Assembly: GCF_021603645.1 (NCBI RefSeq)
Contig: NZ_BQHJ01000010.1
Location: forward strand, 124,001-188,000
DNA from: Pseudomonas pseudonitroreducens
Lineage (GTDB): Bacteria > Pseudomonadota > Gammaproteobacteria > Pseudomonadales > Pseudomonadaceae
Length of the DNA stretch: 64,000 nucleotides
Reading direction: 5' to 3'
Shown: one piece after another, positions 44,215 to 54,359 of the stretch
Numbering within the stretch: position 1 is the stretch's first letter
Layout: the number at the start of each line of letters is the position of its first letter
Notes under the pieces: model-generated
Databases searched by the model: none
What the model saw: only the letters and a program-made list of their open reading frames with translations
What the model was told of the DNA's origin: nothing
Translations under genes and position numbers: made by a program

Positions 44215-44451
44215 ATGGAAATCTCCGGTAATGCTTTCTCTGCGGGCCTGGCCAGCGTCCAGACCGGGCAGCGCCGTGTCGACCAGGCCGGCAGCGATAT
44301 CGCCAGCGCTGGCGCGCGCACGGCCTCCAGCGATGCCCTGAGCGACCACCTGGTGGACCTGCGCCGCGGCCAGCACGAAGTCGAAGCCGGCGCCAAGGTC
44401 ATCCAGGCAGCCGACGAAACGCTCGGCACCCTGCTCGATATCCGCGCCTGA
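44215..44451 (+). CDS. 78-residue protein resembling flagellar rod/hook termini
   Basis: The N-terminal part (MEISGNAFSAGLASVQTGQR) recalls the N-terminal helix of flagellar rod proteins, and the C-terminal part (EVEAGAKVIQAADETLGTLL, then DIRA) is very close to the conserved C-terminal helix of FlgC/FlgG/FlgE (ANxKVIQTADEMLGTLLDIR). It has no middle domain, so it is the two coiled-coil helices joined directly. GTGGAGG precedes ATG 44215. It lies 72 bp after bioD and far from any flagellar cluster. Function unknown. Confidence 0.75.
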   Translation: MEISGNAFSAGLASVQTGQRRVDQAGSDIASAGARTASSDALSDHLVDLRRGQHEVEAGAKVIQAADETLGTLLDIRA

Positions 44452-44608
44452 TCGCGCCCCGACTCCTCCCCTGAATTCTCTGTGGTGGCCGGCTGTCCTC
44501 GTGACACGCCGGCCGCTCTGCCATGGGCTTTAATTAGCCTCAGGGCGGCATTGTCGATGCACCCCGTGGACGGCCCTGCGAGTGTGACCGGACGGTCGGT
44601 TTGCACGC

Positions 44609-44637
44609 TTGACAAGGGTATGGCGTAAACGTATGTT
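44609..44637 (+). promoter_or_regulatory. Predicted promoter of the first acyl-CoA dehydrogenase gene
   Basis: TTGACA (44609-44614), 17-bp spacer, TATGTT (44632-44637). Leader of about 120 nt to the start codon. The rest of the gap 44452-44608 has one GC hairpin (GGCCGGC / GCCGGCC, 44486-44514) and no gene. Confidence 0.68.
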
Positions 44638-44638
44638 T

Positions 44639-44652
44639 CAAACGCCTGTTTG
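44639..44652 (+). promoter_or_regulatory. Candidate PsrA operator
   Basis: CAAACGCCTGTTTG fits the PsrA motif G/C-AAAC-N2-4-GTTT-G/C exactly. An adjacent AAACGTATGTTT (44627-44638) is a second, overlapping half-fit covering the -10 element. PsrA represses fatty-acid oxidation genes in Pseudomonas until long-chain fatty acids bind it; this gene's orthologue is a reported target, from memory. Confidence 0.7.
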
Positions 44653-44761
44653 ACTGTCGGGATGCGTGCGCGTACCGACTGGGCGGCCGGGAACGCTCCC
44701 GCACTGCGACCGCAGCAACCGGTCGCCCATTAACCAGAACCCTTCGTAGAGGTTTACCGCT

Positions 44762-46567
44762 ATGCCTGATTACAAGGCCCCCTTGCGTGATATCCGTTTC
44801 GTTCGCGACGAGCTGCTGGGCTACGAAGCGCACTACCAGAACCTGCCGGGCGCCGAAGACGCCACCCCGGACATGGTGAATGCCATCCTCGAAGAGGGTG
44901 CGAAGTTCTGCGAACAGGTAATCGCTCCGCTGAACCGCACTGGCGACCTGGAAGGCTGCAAATGGAGCCCGGAAGGCGTCAAGACTCCGACCGGCTTCAA
45001 AGAGGCCTACCAGCAGTTCGTCGAAGGCGGCTGGCCGAGCCTGGCCCATGACGTCGAGCACGGCGGTCAGGGTCTGCCCGAATCCCTCGGCCTTGCGATC
45101 AGCGAAATGGTCGGCCAGGCCAACTGGTCCTGGGGCATGTACCCGGGCCTGTCCCACGGCGCCATGAACACCCTGCATGCCCACGGTACCCCGGAGCAGC
45201 AGCACGCCTACCTGACCAAGCTGGTTTCCGGCGAGTGGACCGGCACCATGTGCCTGACCGAGCCGCATTGCGGCACCGACCTGGGCATGCTGCGCACCAA
45301 GGCCGAGCCGCAGGCTGACGGCACCTACAAGATCACCGGCACCAAGATCTTCATCTCCGCTGGCGAACACGACATGGCCGACAACATCGTCCACATCGTG
45401 CTGGCCCGCCTGCCCGATGCCCCGCAGGGCACCAAGGGCATCTCGCTGTTCATCGTGCCGAAGTTCCTGCCCAACGCCGAAGGCAACGTGGGCGAGCGCA
45501 ACGCCGTTTCCTGTGGCTCCATCGAGCACAAGATGGGCATCCACGGCAACGCCACCTGCGTGATGAACTTCGACGCCGCTACCGGCTTCCTGATCGGCCC
45601 GCCGAACAAGGGCCTGAACTGCATGTTCACCTTCATGAACACCGCTCGCCTGGGTACCGCGCTGCAAGGCCTGGCCCACGCCGAAATCGGTTTCCAGGGT
45701 GGCATCGCCTACGCTCGCGAGCGTCTGCAGATGCGTTCGCTGACTGGCCCGAAAGCGCCGGAAAAAGCCGCTGACCCGATCATCGTGCACCCGGACGTAC
45801 GCCGCATGCTGCTGACCGCCAAGGCCTTCGCCGAAGGCAACCGCGCCATGCTGTACTTCGCCGCCAAGCAGGTCGACATCGTCCAGCGCAGCCAGGACGA
45901 AGAAGAGAAGAAAGCCGCTGACTCGATGCTGGCCTTCCTCACTCCGATCGCCAAGGCGTTCATGACCGAAGTGGGCTTCGAAGCCGCCAACCACGGCGTG
46001 CAGATCTATGGCGGCCACGGCTTCATCGCCGAGCACGGCATGGAACAGAACGTCCGCGACAGCCGCATCTCCATGCTGTACGAAGGCACCACCGGCGTTC
46101 AGGCGCTGGACCTGCTGGGCCGCAAGATCCTCATGACCCAGGGCGAAGCACTCAAGGGCTTCACCAAGATCGTGCACAAGTTCTGCCAGGCCAACGAAGC
46201 CAACGAAGCCGTGAAAGAGTTCGTTGCACCGCTGGCTGCGCTGAACAAGGAGTGGGGCGACCTGACCATGAAGGTCGGCATGGCCGCCATGAAGGACCGC
46301 GAGGAAGTTGGCGCTGCATCGGTCGACTACCTGATGTTCTCCGGCTACGCCTGCCTGGCCTACTTCTGGGCCGACATGGCTCGCCTGGCTGCCGAGAAGC
46401 TGGCTGCCGGTACCAGTGAAGAGGCCTTCTACCAGGCCAAGCTGAAGACCGCGCGCTTCTACTTCCAGCGCATCCTGCCGCGCACCCGCGCGCACGTTGC
46501 CACCATGCTGTCCGGTGCCAGCAACCTGATGGACCTGGCCGAGGAAGATTTCGCCCTCGGTTACTGA
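44762..46567 (+). CDS. Acyl-CoA dehydrogenase, paralogue 1 (FadE-type)
   Basis: A 601-residue flavoenzyme for the first step of beta-oxidation. Length exceeds the ~380 of classic ACADs because of a C-terminal extension (~460-601), as in FadE-like enzymes of Pseudomonas. Signatures: [20 protein letters not shown] (FAD/substrate site), [34 protein letters not shown] with the catalytic Glu. Likely induced by fatty acids through PsrA. A strong terminator follows. Chain-length preference unknown. Confidence 0.93.
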   Translation: MPDYKAPLRDIRFVRDELLGYEAHYQNLPGAEDATPDMVNAILEEGAKFCEQVIAPLNRTGDLEGCKWSPEGVKTPTGFKEAYQQFVEGGWPSLAHDVEHGGQGLPESLGLAISEMVGQANWSWGMYPGLSHGAMNTLHAHGTPEQQHAYLTKLVSGEWTGTMCLTEPHCGTDLGMLRTKAEPQADGTYKITGTKIFISAGEHDMADNIVHIVLARLPDAPQGTKGISLFIVPKFLPNAEGNVGERNAVSCGSIEHKMGIHGNATCVMNFDAATGFLIGPPNKGLNCMFTFMNTARLGTALQGLAHAEIGFQGGIAYARERLQMRSLTGPKAPEKAADPIIVHPDVRRMLLTAKAFAEGNRAMLYFAAKQVDIVQRSQDEEEKKAADSMLAFLTPIAKAFMTEVGFEAANHGVQIYGGHGFIAEHGMEQNVRDSRISMLYEGTTGVQALDLLGRKILMTQGEALKGFTKIVHKFCQANEANEAVKEFVAPLAALNKEWGDLTMKVGMAAMKDREEVGAASVDYLMFSGYACLAYFWADMARLAAEKLAAGTSEEAFYQAKLKTARFYFQRILPRTRAHVATMLSGASNLMDLAEEDFALGY

Positions 46568-46609
46568 TCAGCGGAGGGCGGTTCGCCGTCCGTCTGCTGA
46601 ACAGGAAGG

Positions 46610-46633
46610 AGCCCGCCGCAAGGCGGGCTTTTT
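46610..46633 (+). terminator. Rho-independent terminator after acyl-CoA dehydrogenase 1
   Basis: AGCCCGCC, loop GCAA, GGCGGGCT, then TTTT. The first ACAD gene is therefore its own transcription unit. Confidence 0.92.
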
Positions 46634-46732
46634 CGTATCCGATCCCACACAAATGTCCGCAGAAAATGCCATCATTACGCCACTTGCCGCTCGACTGACG
46701 GCGAGCCCGGCACCCACCTTGCGGAACCCCCT

Positions 46733-48013
46733 GTGCGACCCACGGCCCCCTACCGGCTCAGCCATTTCCTCACGCCCCTGTTGCTGATCCCGGCCGGCAT
46801 CGCCGCCGGCTCCCTGGCCGAACTGTCCGACTTCTTCACCTCGCTGTTCAACGTCCTGCCGACCCTGCTGCTGTTGCTCGGCGGTGCGCTGTGCATGGTC
46901 TATGGGCGCCAGCGCCAGTTGTTCATGCTGGCGGTGGTGTACATCGCCTACTTCCTGCTGGATAACCAGGTCGACTATTTCCAGGCCCACCGCGTGGTGC
47001 GCCCGGAGGCGGCGCTGGTGTTCCACCTGTGCTGCGTACTGCTGCCGCTGCTCTACGGGATGTACGGCATCTGGCAGGAGCGCATGCACATGCTGCAGGA
47101 CCTGCTGGCCCGCAGCGCCGCGCTGATCGCCGTGGCGGGCGTGGCGACCGCCTTGGCCAGGCGCTTCCCGCAGGGCCTGGCGGAGCTGCTCAGCGACACC
47201 TACTGGCCGGCCCTGCACGGCCAGTGGATGAACCTGGCGCAGTTGTCCTATTTCGGCTTCCTGATGGCGTTCATCGCCCTGGTTGCCGCCTACGTGCGCC
47301 AGCCGCGGCCGCTGCACGCCGCGCAACTGCTCGGGCTGCTCGGCCTGCTGTGGATGCTGCCCAAAGTGTTCATCCTGCCCCATGCGCTCACCGTGATGAC
47401 CAGCCTGGTGATGCTCACCCTGGCCGGCGCGGTGGCCCACGAGGCGTATCAGATGGCCTTCCGCGACGAACTCACCGGCCTGCCCGGACGCCGCGCGCTG
47501 AACGAACGCTTCCAGCGCCTGGGCCAGCAGTACGTGCTGGCGATGATCGACGTGGACCACTTCAAGAAATTCAACGACAGCCACGGTCACGACGTCGGCG
47601 ACCAGGTGCTGCGCATGGTCGCCAGCCAGTTGCGCCGCACGGGTGGCGGCGGCAAGGCGTATCGCTATGGCGGCGAGGAATTCACCCTGGTGTTCGCCGG
47701 CAGGACGGTGGAGCAGTGCCTGCCCTACCTGGAAGCCGTGCGCCAGGCCATCGAGGCTTATGCCATGCACCTGCGTGACCGTGGCAATCGCCCCAAGGAC
47801 GACCGCCAGGGCCGCAGCAAGCGCACTGGCAAGGACGCGCAGACGGTCTCGGTGACCATCAGCGTCGGGGTTGCCGAGCGCGATGGCGAGCGGCGCAGCC
47901 CGGAGGAAGTCATCAAGGGTGCCGACGAGGCGCTGTACTCGGCCAAGAGCGGCGGGCGCAACCGCGTGGCCGTGCACGGGCAATCCCGTCGCGGTGCGGT
48001 ACGTACCGCCTGA
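46733..48013 (+). CDS. Membrane diguanylate cyclase (GGDEF)
   Basis: A 426-residue protein: N-terminal membrane region with about six helices (residues ~10-230) and a GGDEF domain (~240-400) with catalytic RYGGEEFTLVF and FRDELTGLPGRRALNERFQR at its start. The residues five before GGEEF are Gly/Lys-rich (TGGGGKAY), so the RxxD inhibitory site is absent. It probably makes c-di-GMP without product inhibition. Start GTG 46733. It sits between the first and second acyl-CoA dehydrogenase genes, on the same strand, but a terminator separates it from the first. Confidence 0.9.
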   Translation: MRPTAPYRLSHFLTPLLLIPAGIAAGSLAELSDFFTSLFNVLPTLLLLLGGALCMVYGRQRQLFMLAVVYIAYFLLDNQVDYFQAHRVVRPEAALVFHLCCVLLPLLYGMYGIWQERMHMLQDLLARSAALIAVAGVATALARRFPQGLAELLSDTYWPALHGQWMNLAQLSYFGFLMAFIALVAAYVRQPRPLHAAQLLGLLGLLWMLPKVFILPHALTVMTSLVMLTLAGAVAHEAYQMAFRDELTGLPGRRALNERFQRLGQQYVLAMIDVDHFKKFNDSHGHDVGDQVLRMVASQLRRTGGGGKAYRYGGEEFTLVFAGRTVEQCLPYLEAVRQAIEAYAMHLRDRGNRPKDDRQGRSKRTGKDAQTVSVTISVGVAERDGERRSPEEVIKGADEALYSAKSGGRNRVAVHGQSRRGAVRTA

Positions 48014-48132
48014 CCCGGCCGGGTTATGACCGCGCATTCAGCATGTGCAGCGTGATTGTCCGGACGGTCGCGCGCCGTTAGGTTCGACGTTTCCGCGCCG
48101 CGCTGGCGCCCCGAACCGAACGGAGATTCGCG

Positions 48133-49929
<1,797 letters not shown>

Positions 49930-49943
49930 TTCCTGGCCGGCCG

Positions 49944-49975
49944 GCGCATAACGCCTTCGGCGTTATGTGCCCTAC
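49944..49975. repeat. Family D palindrome
   Basis: GCGCATAACGCCTTCGGCGT followed by TATGTGCCCTAC, 15 bp after the acyl-CoA dehydrogenase 2 stop. Confidence 0.7.
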
Positions 49976-50002
49976 GGGCTGGAGGCCTTGTGCCAGACAA
50001 GA

Positions 50003-50033
50003 AGGCCCGCCTCGCGCGGGCCTCCTCGTTTTT
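50003..50033 (+). terminator. Rho-independent terminator after acyl-CoA dehydrogenase 2
   Basis: AGGCCCGC, loop CTCGC, GCGGGCCT, then a T-run at 50029-50033. Downstream, GTGACC (50046-50051) and GGTCAC (50067-50072) form an inverted repeat around TATAGTTGTG that may belong to the next promoter. Confidence 0.85.
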
Positions 50034-50192
50034 CGCTACATAACGTGACCAATCTATAGTTGTGCGGTCACTTCATGACGCTTAAAGTCTGAAAAGTTGT
50101 TGGAGTAAACTCCGGCGGCGTACCTTCGTGTACCTCCTATTCTGATACCGCTGGCTGTCTGATCAGCCGTCGTTTTCGTTCGAGGATCCATC

Positions 50193-51971
50193 ATGGCTGA
50201 CTACAAAGCTCCCCTGCGCGACATGCAATTCGTCCTCAATGAAGTCTTCGAGGTCGCCAATCTCTGGGCCGAACTGCCCGCCCTGGCTGAAACCGTCGAT
50301 GCCGAGACCGCATCGGCGATCCTCGAAGAGGCCGGCAAGGTCACCGGCGGCGTGATCGCCCCGCTGAACCGCAGCGGCGACGAGGAAGGCTGCAGCTGGA
50401 GCGCCGAGGGCGTGAAGACCCCGGCCGGCTTCCCCGAGGCCTACCGCACCTACGCCGAAGGCGGCTGGGTGGGCGTGGGTGGCGCGCCGGAGTTCGGCGG
50501 CATGGGCATGCCCAAGGTGATCGGCGCCCAGGTCGAGGAAATGGTCAACTCGGCCAACCTGTCCTTCGGTCTGTACCCGATGCTGACTGCCGGTGCCTGC
50601 CTGTCGCTGCTCAACCACGCCAGCGAAGAACTCAAGGCCAAGTACCTGCCGAACATGTACGCCGGCACCTGGGCCGGTTCCATGTGCCTGACCGAGCCGC
50701 ACGCCGGCACCGACCTTGGCATCATCCGTACCAAGGCCGAGCCGCAGGCTGACGGCAGCTACAAGATTTCCGGCACCAAGATCTTCATCACCGGCGGCGA
50801 GCACGACCTGACCGAGAACATCATCCACCTGGTGCTGGCCAAGCTCCCCGACGCGCCGGCAGGCTCCAAGGGCATCTCGCTGTTCCTGGTGCCGAAGGTG
50901 ATGGTCAACGCCGACGGCTCCCTGGCCGAGCGCAACGCCGTGTCCTGTGGCTCCATCGAGCACAAGATGGGCATCAAGGGCTCCGCTACCTGCGTGATGA
51001 ACTTCGACGGCGCCACCGGCTGGATCGTCGACGCGCCGAACAAGGGCCTGGCCGCCATGTTCACCATGATGAACTACGAGCGCCTGGGCGTTGGCATCCA
51101 GGGCCTGGCCACTGGCGAGCGCTCCTACCAGAGCGCCGTGGAATACGCCCGCGAGCGTATCCAGAGCCGCGCGCCGACCGGCCCCGTCGCCAAGGACAAG
51201 GCTGCCGACCCGATCATCGTCCACCCGGACGTGCGTCGCATGCTGCTGACCATGAAGGCGCTGAACGAGGGCGGTCGTGCTTTCTCCAGCTACGTCGCCA
51301 TGCAGCTGGACACCGCCAAGTACAGCGAAGAGCCGACCACCCGCAAGCGCGCCGAGGAACTGGTCGCCTTGCTGACCCCGGTGGCCAAGGCCTTCCTCAC
51401 CGACATGGGCCTGGAAACCACCATTCACGGCCAGCAGATCTTCGGCGGCCACGGCTTCATCCGCGAGTGGGGCCAGGAGCAGCTGGTGCGTGATTGCCGC
51501 ATCACCCAGATCTACGAAGGCACCAACGGCATCCAGGCGCTGGACCTGATGGGCCGCAAGATCGTCGGCAGCGGTGGTGCCTACGCCAAGCTTTTCACCG
51601 ATGAGGTCCGTGCCTTCACCGCCTCGACTTCGGCTGAGCTGGCCGAGTTCACCGGCCCGCTGAACGCCGCCGTGCAGAACCTCGACGAGCTGACTGCTTG
51701 GGTTCTGGATCGCGCGAAGGGCAACCCGAACGAGATCGGCGCGGCTTCGGTCGAGTACCTGCACGCCTTCGGCTACACCGCTTATGCGTACATGTGGGCG
51801 CTGATGGCGCGCGCTTCGCTGGGCAAGGAAGGCCAGGACGAGTTCTACGCCAGCAAGCTCGGCACCGCGCGCTTCTACTTCGCCCGTCTGCTGCCGCGCA
51901 TCCACTCCCTGACCGCCTCGGTGAAGGCCGGCAGCGAGTCGCTGTACCTGCTGGACGCCGCGCAGTTCTAA
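50193..51971 (+). CDS. Acyl-CoA dehydrogenase, paralogue 3
   Basis: A 592-residue member of the same group ([60 protein letters not shown]). It is more divergent: Cys is replaced by Ala in the TEPHxGTD motif and the C-terminal part differs. Own promoter region upstream (163 bp) and a strong terminator 14 bp after the stop. Confidence 0.93.
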   Translation: MADYKAPLRDMQFVLNEVFEVANLWAELPALAETVDAETASAILEEAGKVTGGVIAPLNRSGDEEGCSWSAEGVKTPAGFPEAYRTYAEGGWVGVGGAPEFGGMGMPKVIGAQVEEMVNSANLSFGLYPMLTAGACLSLLNHASEELKAKYLPNMYAGTWAGSMCLTEPHAGTDLGIIRTKAEPQADGSYKISGTKIFITGGEHDLTENIIHLVLAKLPDAPAGSKGISLFLVPKVMVNADGSLAERNAVSCGSIEHKMGIKGSATCVMNFDGATGWIVDAPNKGLAAMFTMMNYERLGVGIQGLATGERSYQSAVEYARERIQSRAPTGPVAKDKAADPIIVHPDVRRMLLTMKALNEGGRAFSSYVAMQLDTAKYSEEPTTRKRAEELVALLTPVAKAFLTDMGLETTIHGQQIFGGHGFIREWGQEQLVRDCRITQIYEGTNGIQALDLMGRKIVGSGGAYAKLFTDEVRAFTASTSAELAEFTGPLNAAVQNLDELTAWVLDRAKGNPNEIGAASVEYLHAFGYTAYAYMWALMARASLGKEGQDEFYASKLGTARFYFARLLPRIHSLTASVKAGSESLYLLDAAQF

Positions 51972-51984
51972 GCGGTTGCGTATG

Positions 51985-52013
51985 AAAAAGCCCCGCCTCG
52001 GCGGGGCTTTTTC
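51985..52013 (+). terminator. Rho-independent terminator after acyl-CoA dehydrogenase 3
   Basis: AAAAAGCCCCGCC, loop TC, GGCGGGGCTTTTT, a perfect 13-bp stem with flanking A and T runs; works in both directions. Confidence 0.93.
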
Positions 52014-52052
52014 ATGGGGATATTTCTTTTGAGAAGAAGGGTATTTCGAATC

Positions 52053-52074
52053 TTTGTAAGCCATGGCTTACAAA
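52053..52074. promoter_or_regulatory. Perfect 22-bp palindrome, candidate operator
   Basis: TTTGTAAGCC followed by ATGGCTTACAAA reads identically on both strands. The half GGCTTACA recurs at 52107-52114, where TTACAGCGGTAA is a weaker palindrome. It lies 40 bp after the preceding terminator and ~180 bp before another terminator, with no gene between. Confidence 0.55.
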
Positions 52075-52089
52075 CAGCGGTGGTGATCG

Positions 52090-52258
52090 GCGTCTATCTG
52101 ACAAAGGCTTACAGCGGTAACCTTTCTCTCAGTCAGGACATTGCGCAGGAAGCGCCAACGACAATACGGAAACAAGGGAATCCACCATGGACGGTGGCTA
52201 GCACGGACGTCAGGATATCGGTCTGCAAAACCCCGCCTCGAAAGAGGCGGGGTTTTTT
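52090..52258 (+). ncRNA. Candidate small RNA ending in an orphan terminator
   Basis: A strong rho-independent terminator (CCCCGCCTC, GAAA, GAGGCGGGG, TTTTTT; 52231-52258) follows ~220 bp without a credible gene, after the previous gene was already terminated at 52013. An unlinked terminator behind an operator-like palindrome suggests a small RNA gene. The 5' end given is a guess. A relic of a lost gene is the alternative. Confidence 0.35.
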
Positions 52259-52301
52259 CTTTGCCTGTGATTTCCCCCTCGGTTCAGGACTCTGCCTTAG
52301 C

Positions 52302-52372
52302 GTAGGAGCGGACTCCGTCCGCGATAGGCTCGCAGCGCGCCGGAAGCCATCGCGGACAGAGTCCGCTCCTAC
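52302..52372. repeat. REPIN, family B
   Basis: GTAGGAGCGGACTCCGTCCG at 52302 and inverted partner ending GTCCGCTCCTAC at 52372. Confidence 0.9.
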
Positions 52373-52390
52373 GCGCGGTCGAACGTCACC

Positions 52391-52453
52391 GTAGGGCGAA
52401 TAACGCGCCAGCGTTATCCGTCGCTGGTTGTCGGGACGGCGGATACCCATCAC
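52391..52453. repeat. Family D repeat
   Basis: GTAGGGCGAATAACGCGCCA then GCGTTATCCGTCGC and GGATACCCATC; the same family as 21458. It ends just before the LysR stop codon. Confidence 0.65.
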
Positions 52454-52465
52454 CCCTGGTGGCCG

Positions 52466-53344
52466 TCAAATCGCGCCGTCGAGCAACGAGCGCAACAACT
52501 CCACCGTCGGCTGCTGGCGCTGTGCGTCGCGGTAGACCAACCCCACGCTCAGCGGAATACGCGGCTCGCTCAGGGGTTTCCACAGCAGGTCCTTGTGCGC
52601 ATGCATCTGCCGAGCGCGGCCCGGCAGCACCGTGGCAAAGCGGCTTTGCGGCAAGCTGTCGAGGATGCCGCCCATATGGTTCAACTCCGCCTGCACGCGT
52701 GGCCGCCGACCGATGGCTGCCAGTTGCTCCTGCCAGATCTGCCGGGCGCGGAATTCCTCACCGAGCAACAGCATTGGCAATTCCGCCGCCTGGGCCAGTG
52801 ACACCTTCTTGAAGTCCTTCAGCGGATGGTCCGCGGGGATCACCAGTTGCAGTTCGTCCGGGTACAGCTCCACGCCGTGCAGCGCCGGTTGGCGCGGTGG
52901 CAGGAAGCCGATGCCGATGTCCAGTTGACCGATCAGCAGGCGGCGCTCGATCTCCACGCCGGAGAGCTCGTAGATGCGCACCTGCACATGCGGTTGCGCG
53001 GCGTGCAGGCGCTCCACCAGATGCGGAACCAGGCTCGCGTTGACCGTCTGCAGCACGCCGATGGCCAGGCTGCGCGCGCTCTGCCCGCGGAAGCCGCGCA
53101 GCGCCTCGCGGGCACGCTCCAGGCCTTCGAGTAGCGGCACCGCGTGGTTGTACAGCGTGTGCGCGGCGGCCGTCGGCAGCAGGCGCTTGCCGCTGCGCTG
53201 GAACAGCGCCACGTCGAGGTTCTGCTCCAACTGGCGGATCTGCTGCGACAGCGCCGGCTGGGAAATCGCCAGGCGTTCGGCAGCGCGCCCGACATGGCCT
53301 TCCTCGTAGAGCGCGACGAAATAGCGGAGCTGGCGGAAATCCAT
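52466..53344 (-). CDS. LysR-family transcriptional regulator
   Basis: A 292-residue LysR protein, HTH residues 1-60 (DFRQLRYFVALYEEGHVGRA and ISQPALSQQIRQLEQNLDVA) and a periplasmic-binding-protein-like effector domain (~90-292). Similar in outline to CynR/BenM-type regulators. Divergent from the MOSC gene with 100 bp between starts, so that gene is its likely target. Effector unknown. Confidence 0.9.
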   Translation of the reverse strand: MDFRQLRYFVALYEEGHVGRAAERLAISQPALSQQIRQLEQNLDVALFQRSGKRLLPTAAAHTLYNHAVPLLEGLERAREALRGFRGQSARSLAIGVLQTVNASLVPHLVERLHAAQPHVQVRIYELSGVEIERRLLIGQLDIGIGFLPPRQPALHGVELYPDELQLVIPADHPLKDFKKVSLAQAAELPMLLLGEEFRARQIWQEQLAAIGRRPRVQAELNHMGGILDSLPQSRFATVLPGRARQMHAHKDLLWKPLSEPRIPLSVGLVYRDAQRQQPTVELLRSLLDGAI

Positions 53345-53444
53345 AAGGTCTGCTTATCAACGAAACTGGAAAATCGAAATGGAGTGTTCCCCATCCAGGC
53401 CACTACTCTAGCGCTTGTCCGCTGTCTCAGATGGGTAGACAAAG

Positions 53445-54134
53445 GTGGAAAGCATCGTCATCCAGGGCGTTTTCATAGGCAAAGTCGAACAAAGCTGGGG
53501 AGGTCTGCTCAGTGATATCGACAAGCTGGAGACGCACCAGGAAGTCTGGCTCGGCGCCGAAGGGCTGCCGGGGGACGCAAGGCCTGACCTGCGCCGCGAT
53601 GGTGGTCTGGACCGCGCGTTGCACCACTACCCGGCGGAGCACTATCGCCACTGGCGCAAGCAGCACCCGCAGACGCGCTGGCGACAGCCGGCCTTCGGCG
53701 AGAACCTGTCGACCTTCGGCCTCAACGAACACGAGGTGTGCATCGGCGACCTGTTCCGCTGGGGCGAGGCGCTGATCGAAGTAAGCCAGCCGCGTTCGCC
53801 CAGCTATCGCCTGGCGCGGCGCTGGAACCTGCCCGGGCTGCCGTTGGAGGTTCAGGAGCAGGGGCGCTGCGGCTGGTTCTACCGGGTGCGCCGGTCCGGC
53901 ATGGTCGCTGCCGACGCACCGCTGGAGCTGGTGCAGCGGCACTACCCGCAGCTCTCCGTGGCGAGCCTGCTGGACTGGTACTTCGGCCACCCGCTGGAAC
54001 GTACCGGGCTGCGCCTGATGATGGCCTGCGACGCGCTCTCCCTGCGCTGGCGCAAGACCGCCGCGCAACGCCTCACCAGTGGCGTGCTGGAAGACTGGAC
54101 GGCCCGCCTGGCGGGCCCCGAATGTTCGGAGTAG
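53445..54134 (+). CDS. MOSC-domain protein (YiiM type)
   Basis: A 229-residue protein with an MOSC domain (~45-165: ARPDLRRDGGLDRALHHYPA, RQPAFGENLSTFGLNEHEVC and GDLFRWGEALIEVSQPRSPS) and a C-terminal three-helix domain as in YiiM. YiiM reduces N-hydroxylated compounds using molybdenum cofactor and an unknown electron donor; the same here is inferred. The start is GTG 53445, without a clear ribosome site. Divergent from a LysR gene. Confidence 0.88.
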   Translation: MESIVIQGVFIGKVEQSWGGLLSDIDKLETHQEVWLGAEGLPGDARPDLRRDGGLDRALHHYPAEHYRHWRKQHPQTRWRQPAFGENLSTFGLNEHEVCIGDLFRWGEALIEVSQPRSPSYRLARRWNLPGLPLEVQEQGRCGWFYRVRRSGMVAADAPLELVQRHYPQLSVASLLDWYFGHPLERTGLRLMMACDALSLRWRKTAAQRLTSGVLEDWTARLAGPECSE

Positions 54135-54258
54135 GGCGGCCTGCACAACTGAGCCGCACTGTTCCGCAAATGCCCTCGCGCCCGCCCCCGGACGTCGTCT
54201 TGGTCCTGTGGGGCGGCTTTTATTGCCGCCGCCGAGCCTGTCACAGGGCTCGGCGGCG

Positions 54259-54276
54259 TTGTCATGCCGTCGTAAC
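54259..54276 (+). promoter_or_regulatory. Possible Pho box upstream of phoX
   Basis: TTGTCATGCCGTCGTAAC fits the two 7-bp direct repeats at 11-bp period of PhoB sites (CTGTCAT-N4-CTGTCAC) at about 10 of 14 positions. It lies 84 bp before the PhoX start, a suitable place. The second half is weak. Confidence 0.4.
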
Positions 54277-54359
54277 ACCGCGTTCCTAACCTTCCGCCGA
54301 TAGCTTCTACTGGTAACCCGAGCCGACCCTAGAGCGGCCCTGCGGAAGGACTCCCCGTG

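Noticed and set aside
44540-46495. 651-codon minus-strand frame opposite acyl-CoA dehydrogenase 1, and similar frames opposite paralogues 2 and 3
   Set aside because: Low-complexity His/Val/Gly/Asp translations that mirror one another because the real genes are paralogues. No motif or ribosome site.
48014-48132. PsrA-like site before acyl-CoA dehydrogenase 2
   Set aside because: Only GACGTTTCC-like half-sites are seen; no G/C-AAAC-N2-4-GTTT-G/C match.
52014-52394. 126-codon plus-strand frame between acyl-CoA dehydrogenase 3 and LysR
   Set aside because: It starts in one terminator, runs through a second terminator and a REPIN, and resembles no protein.
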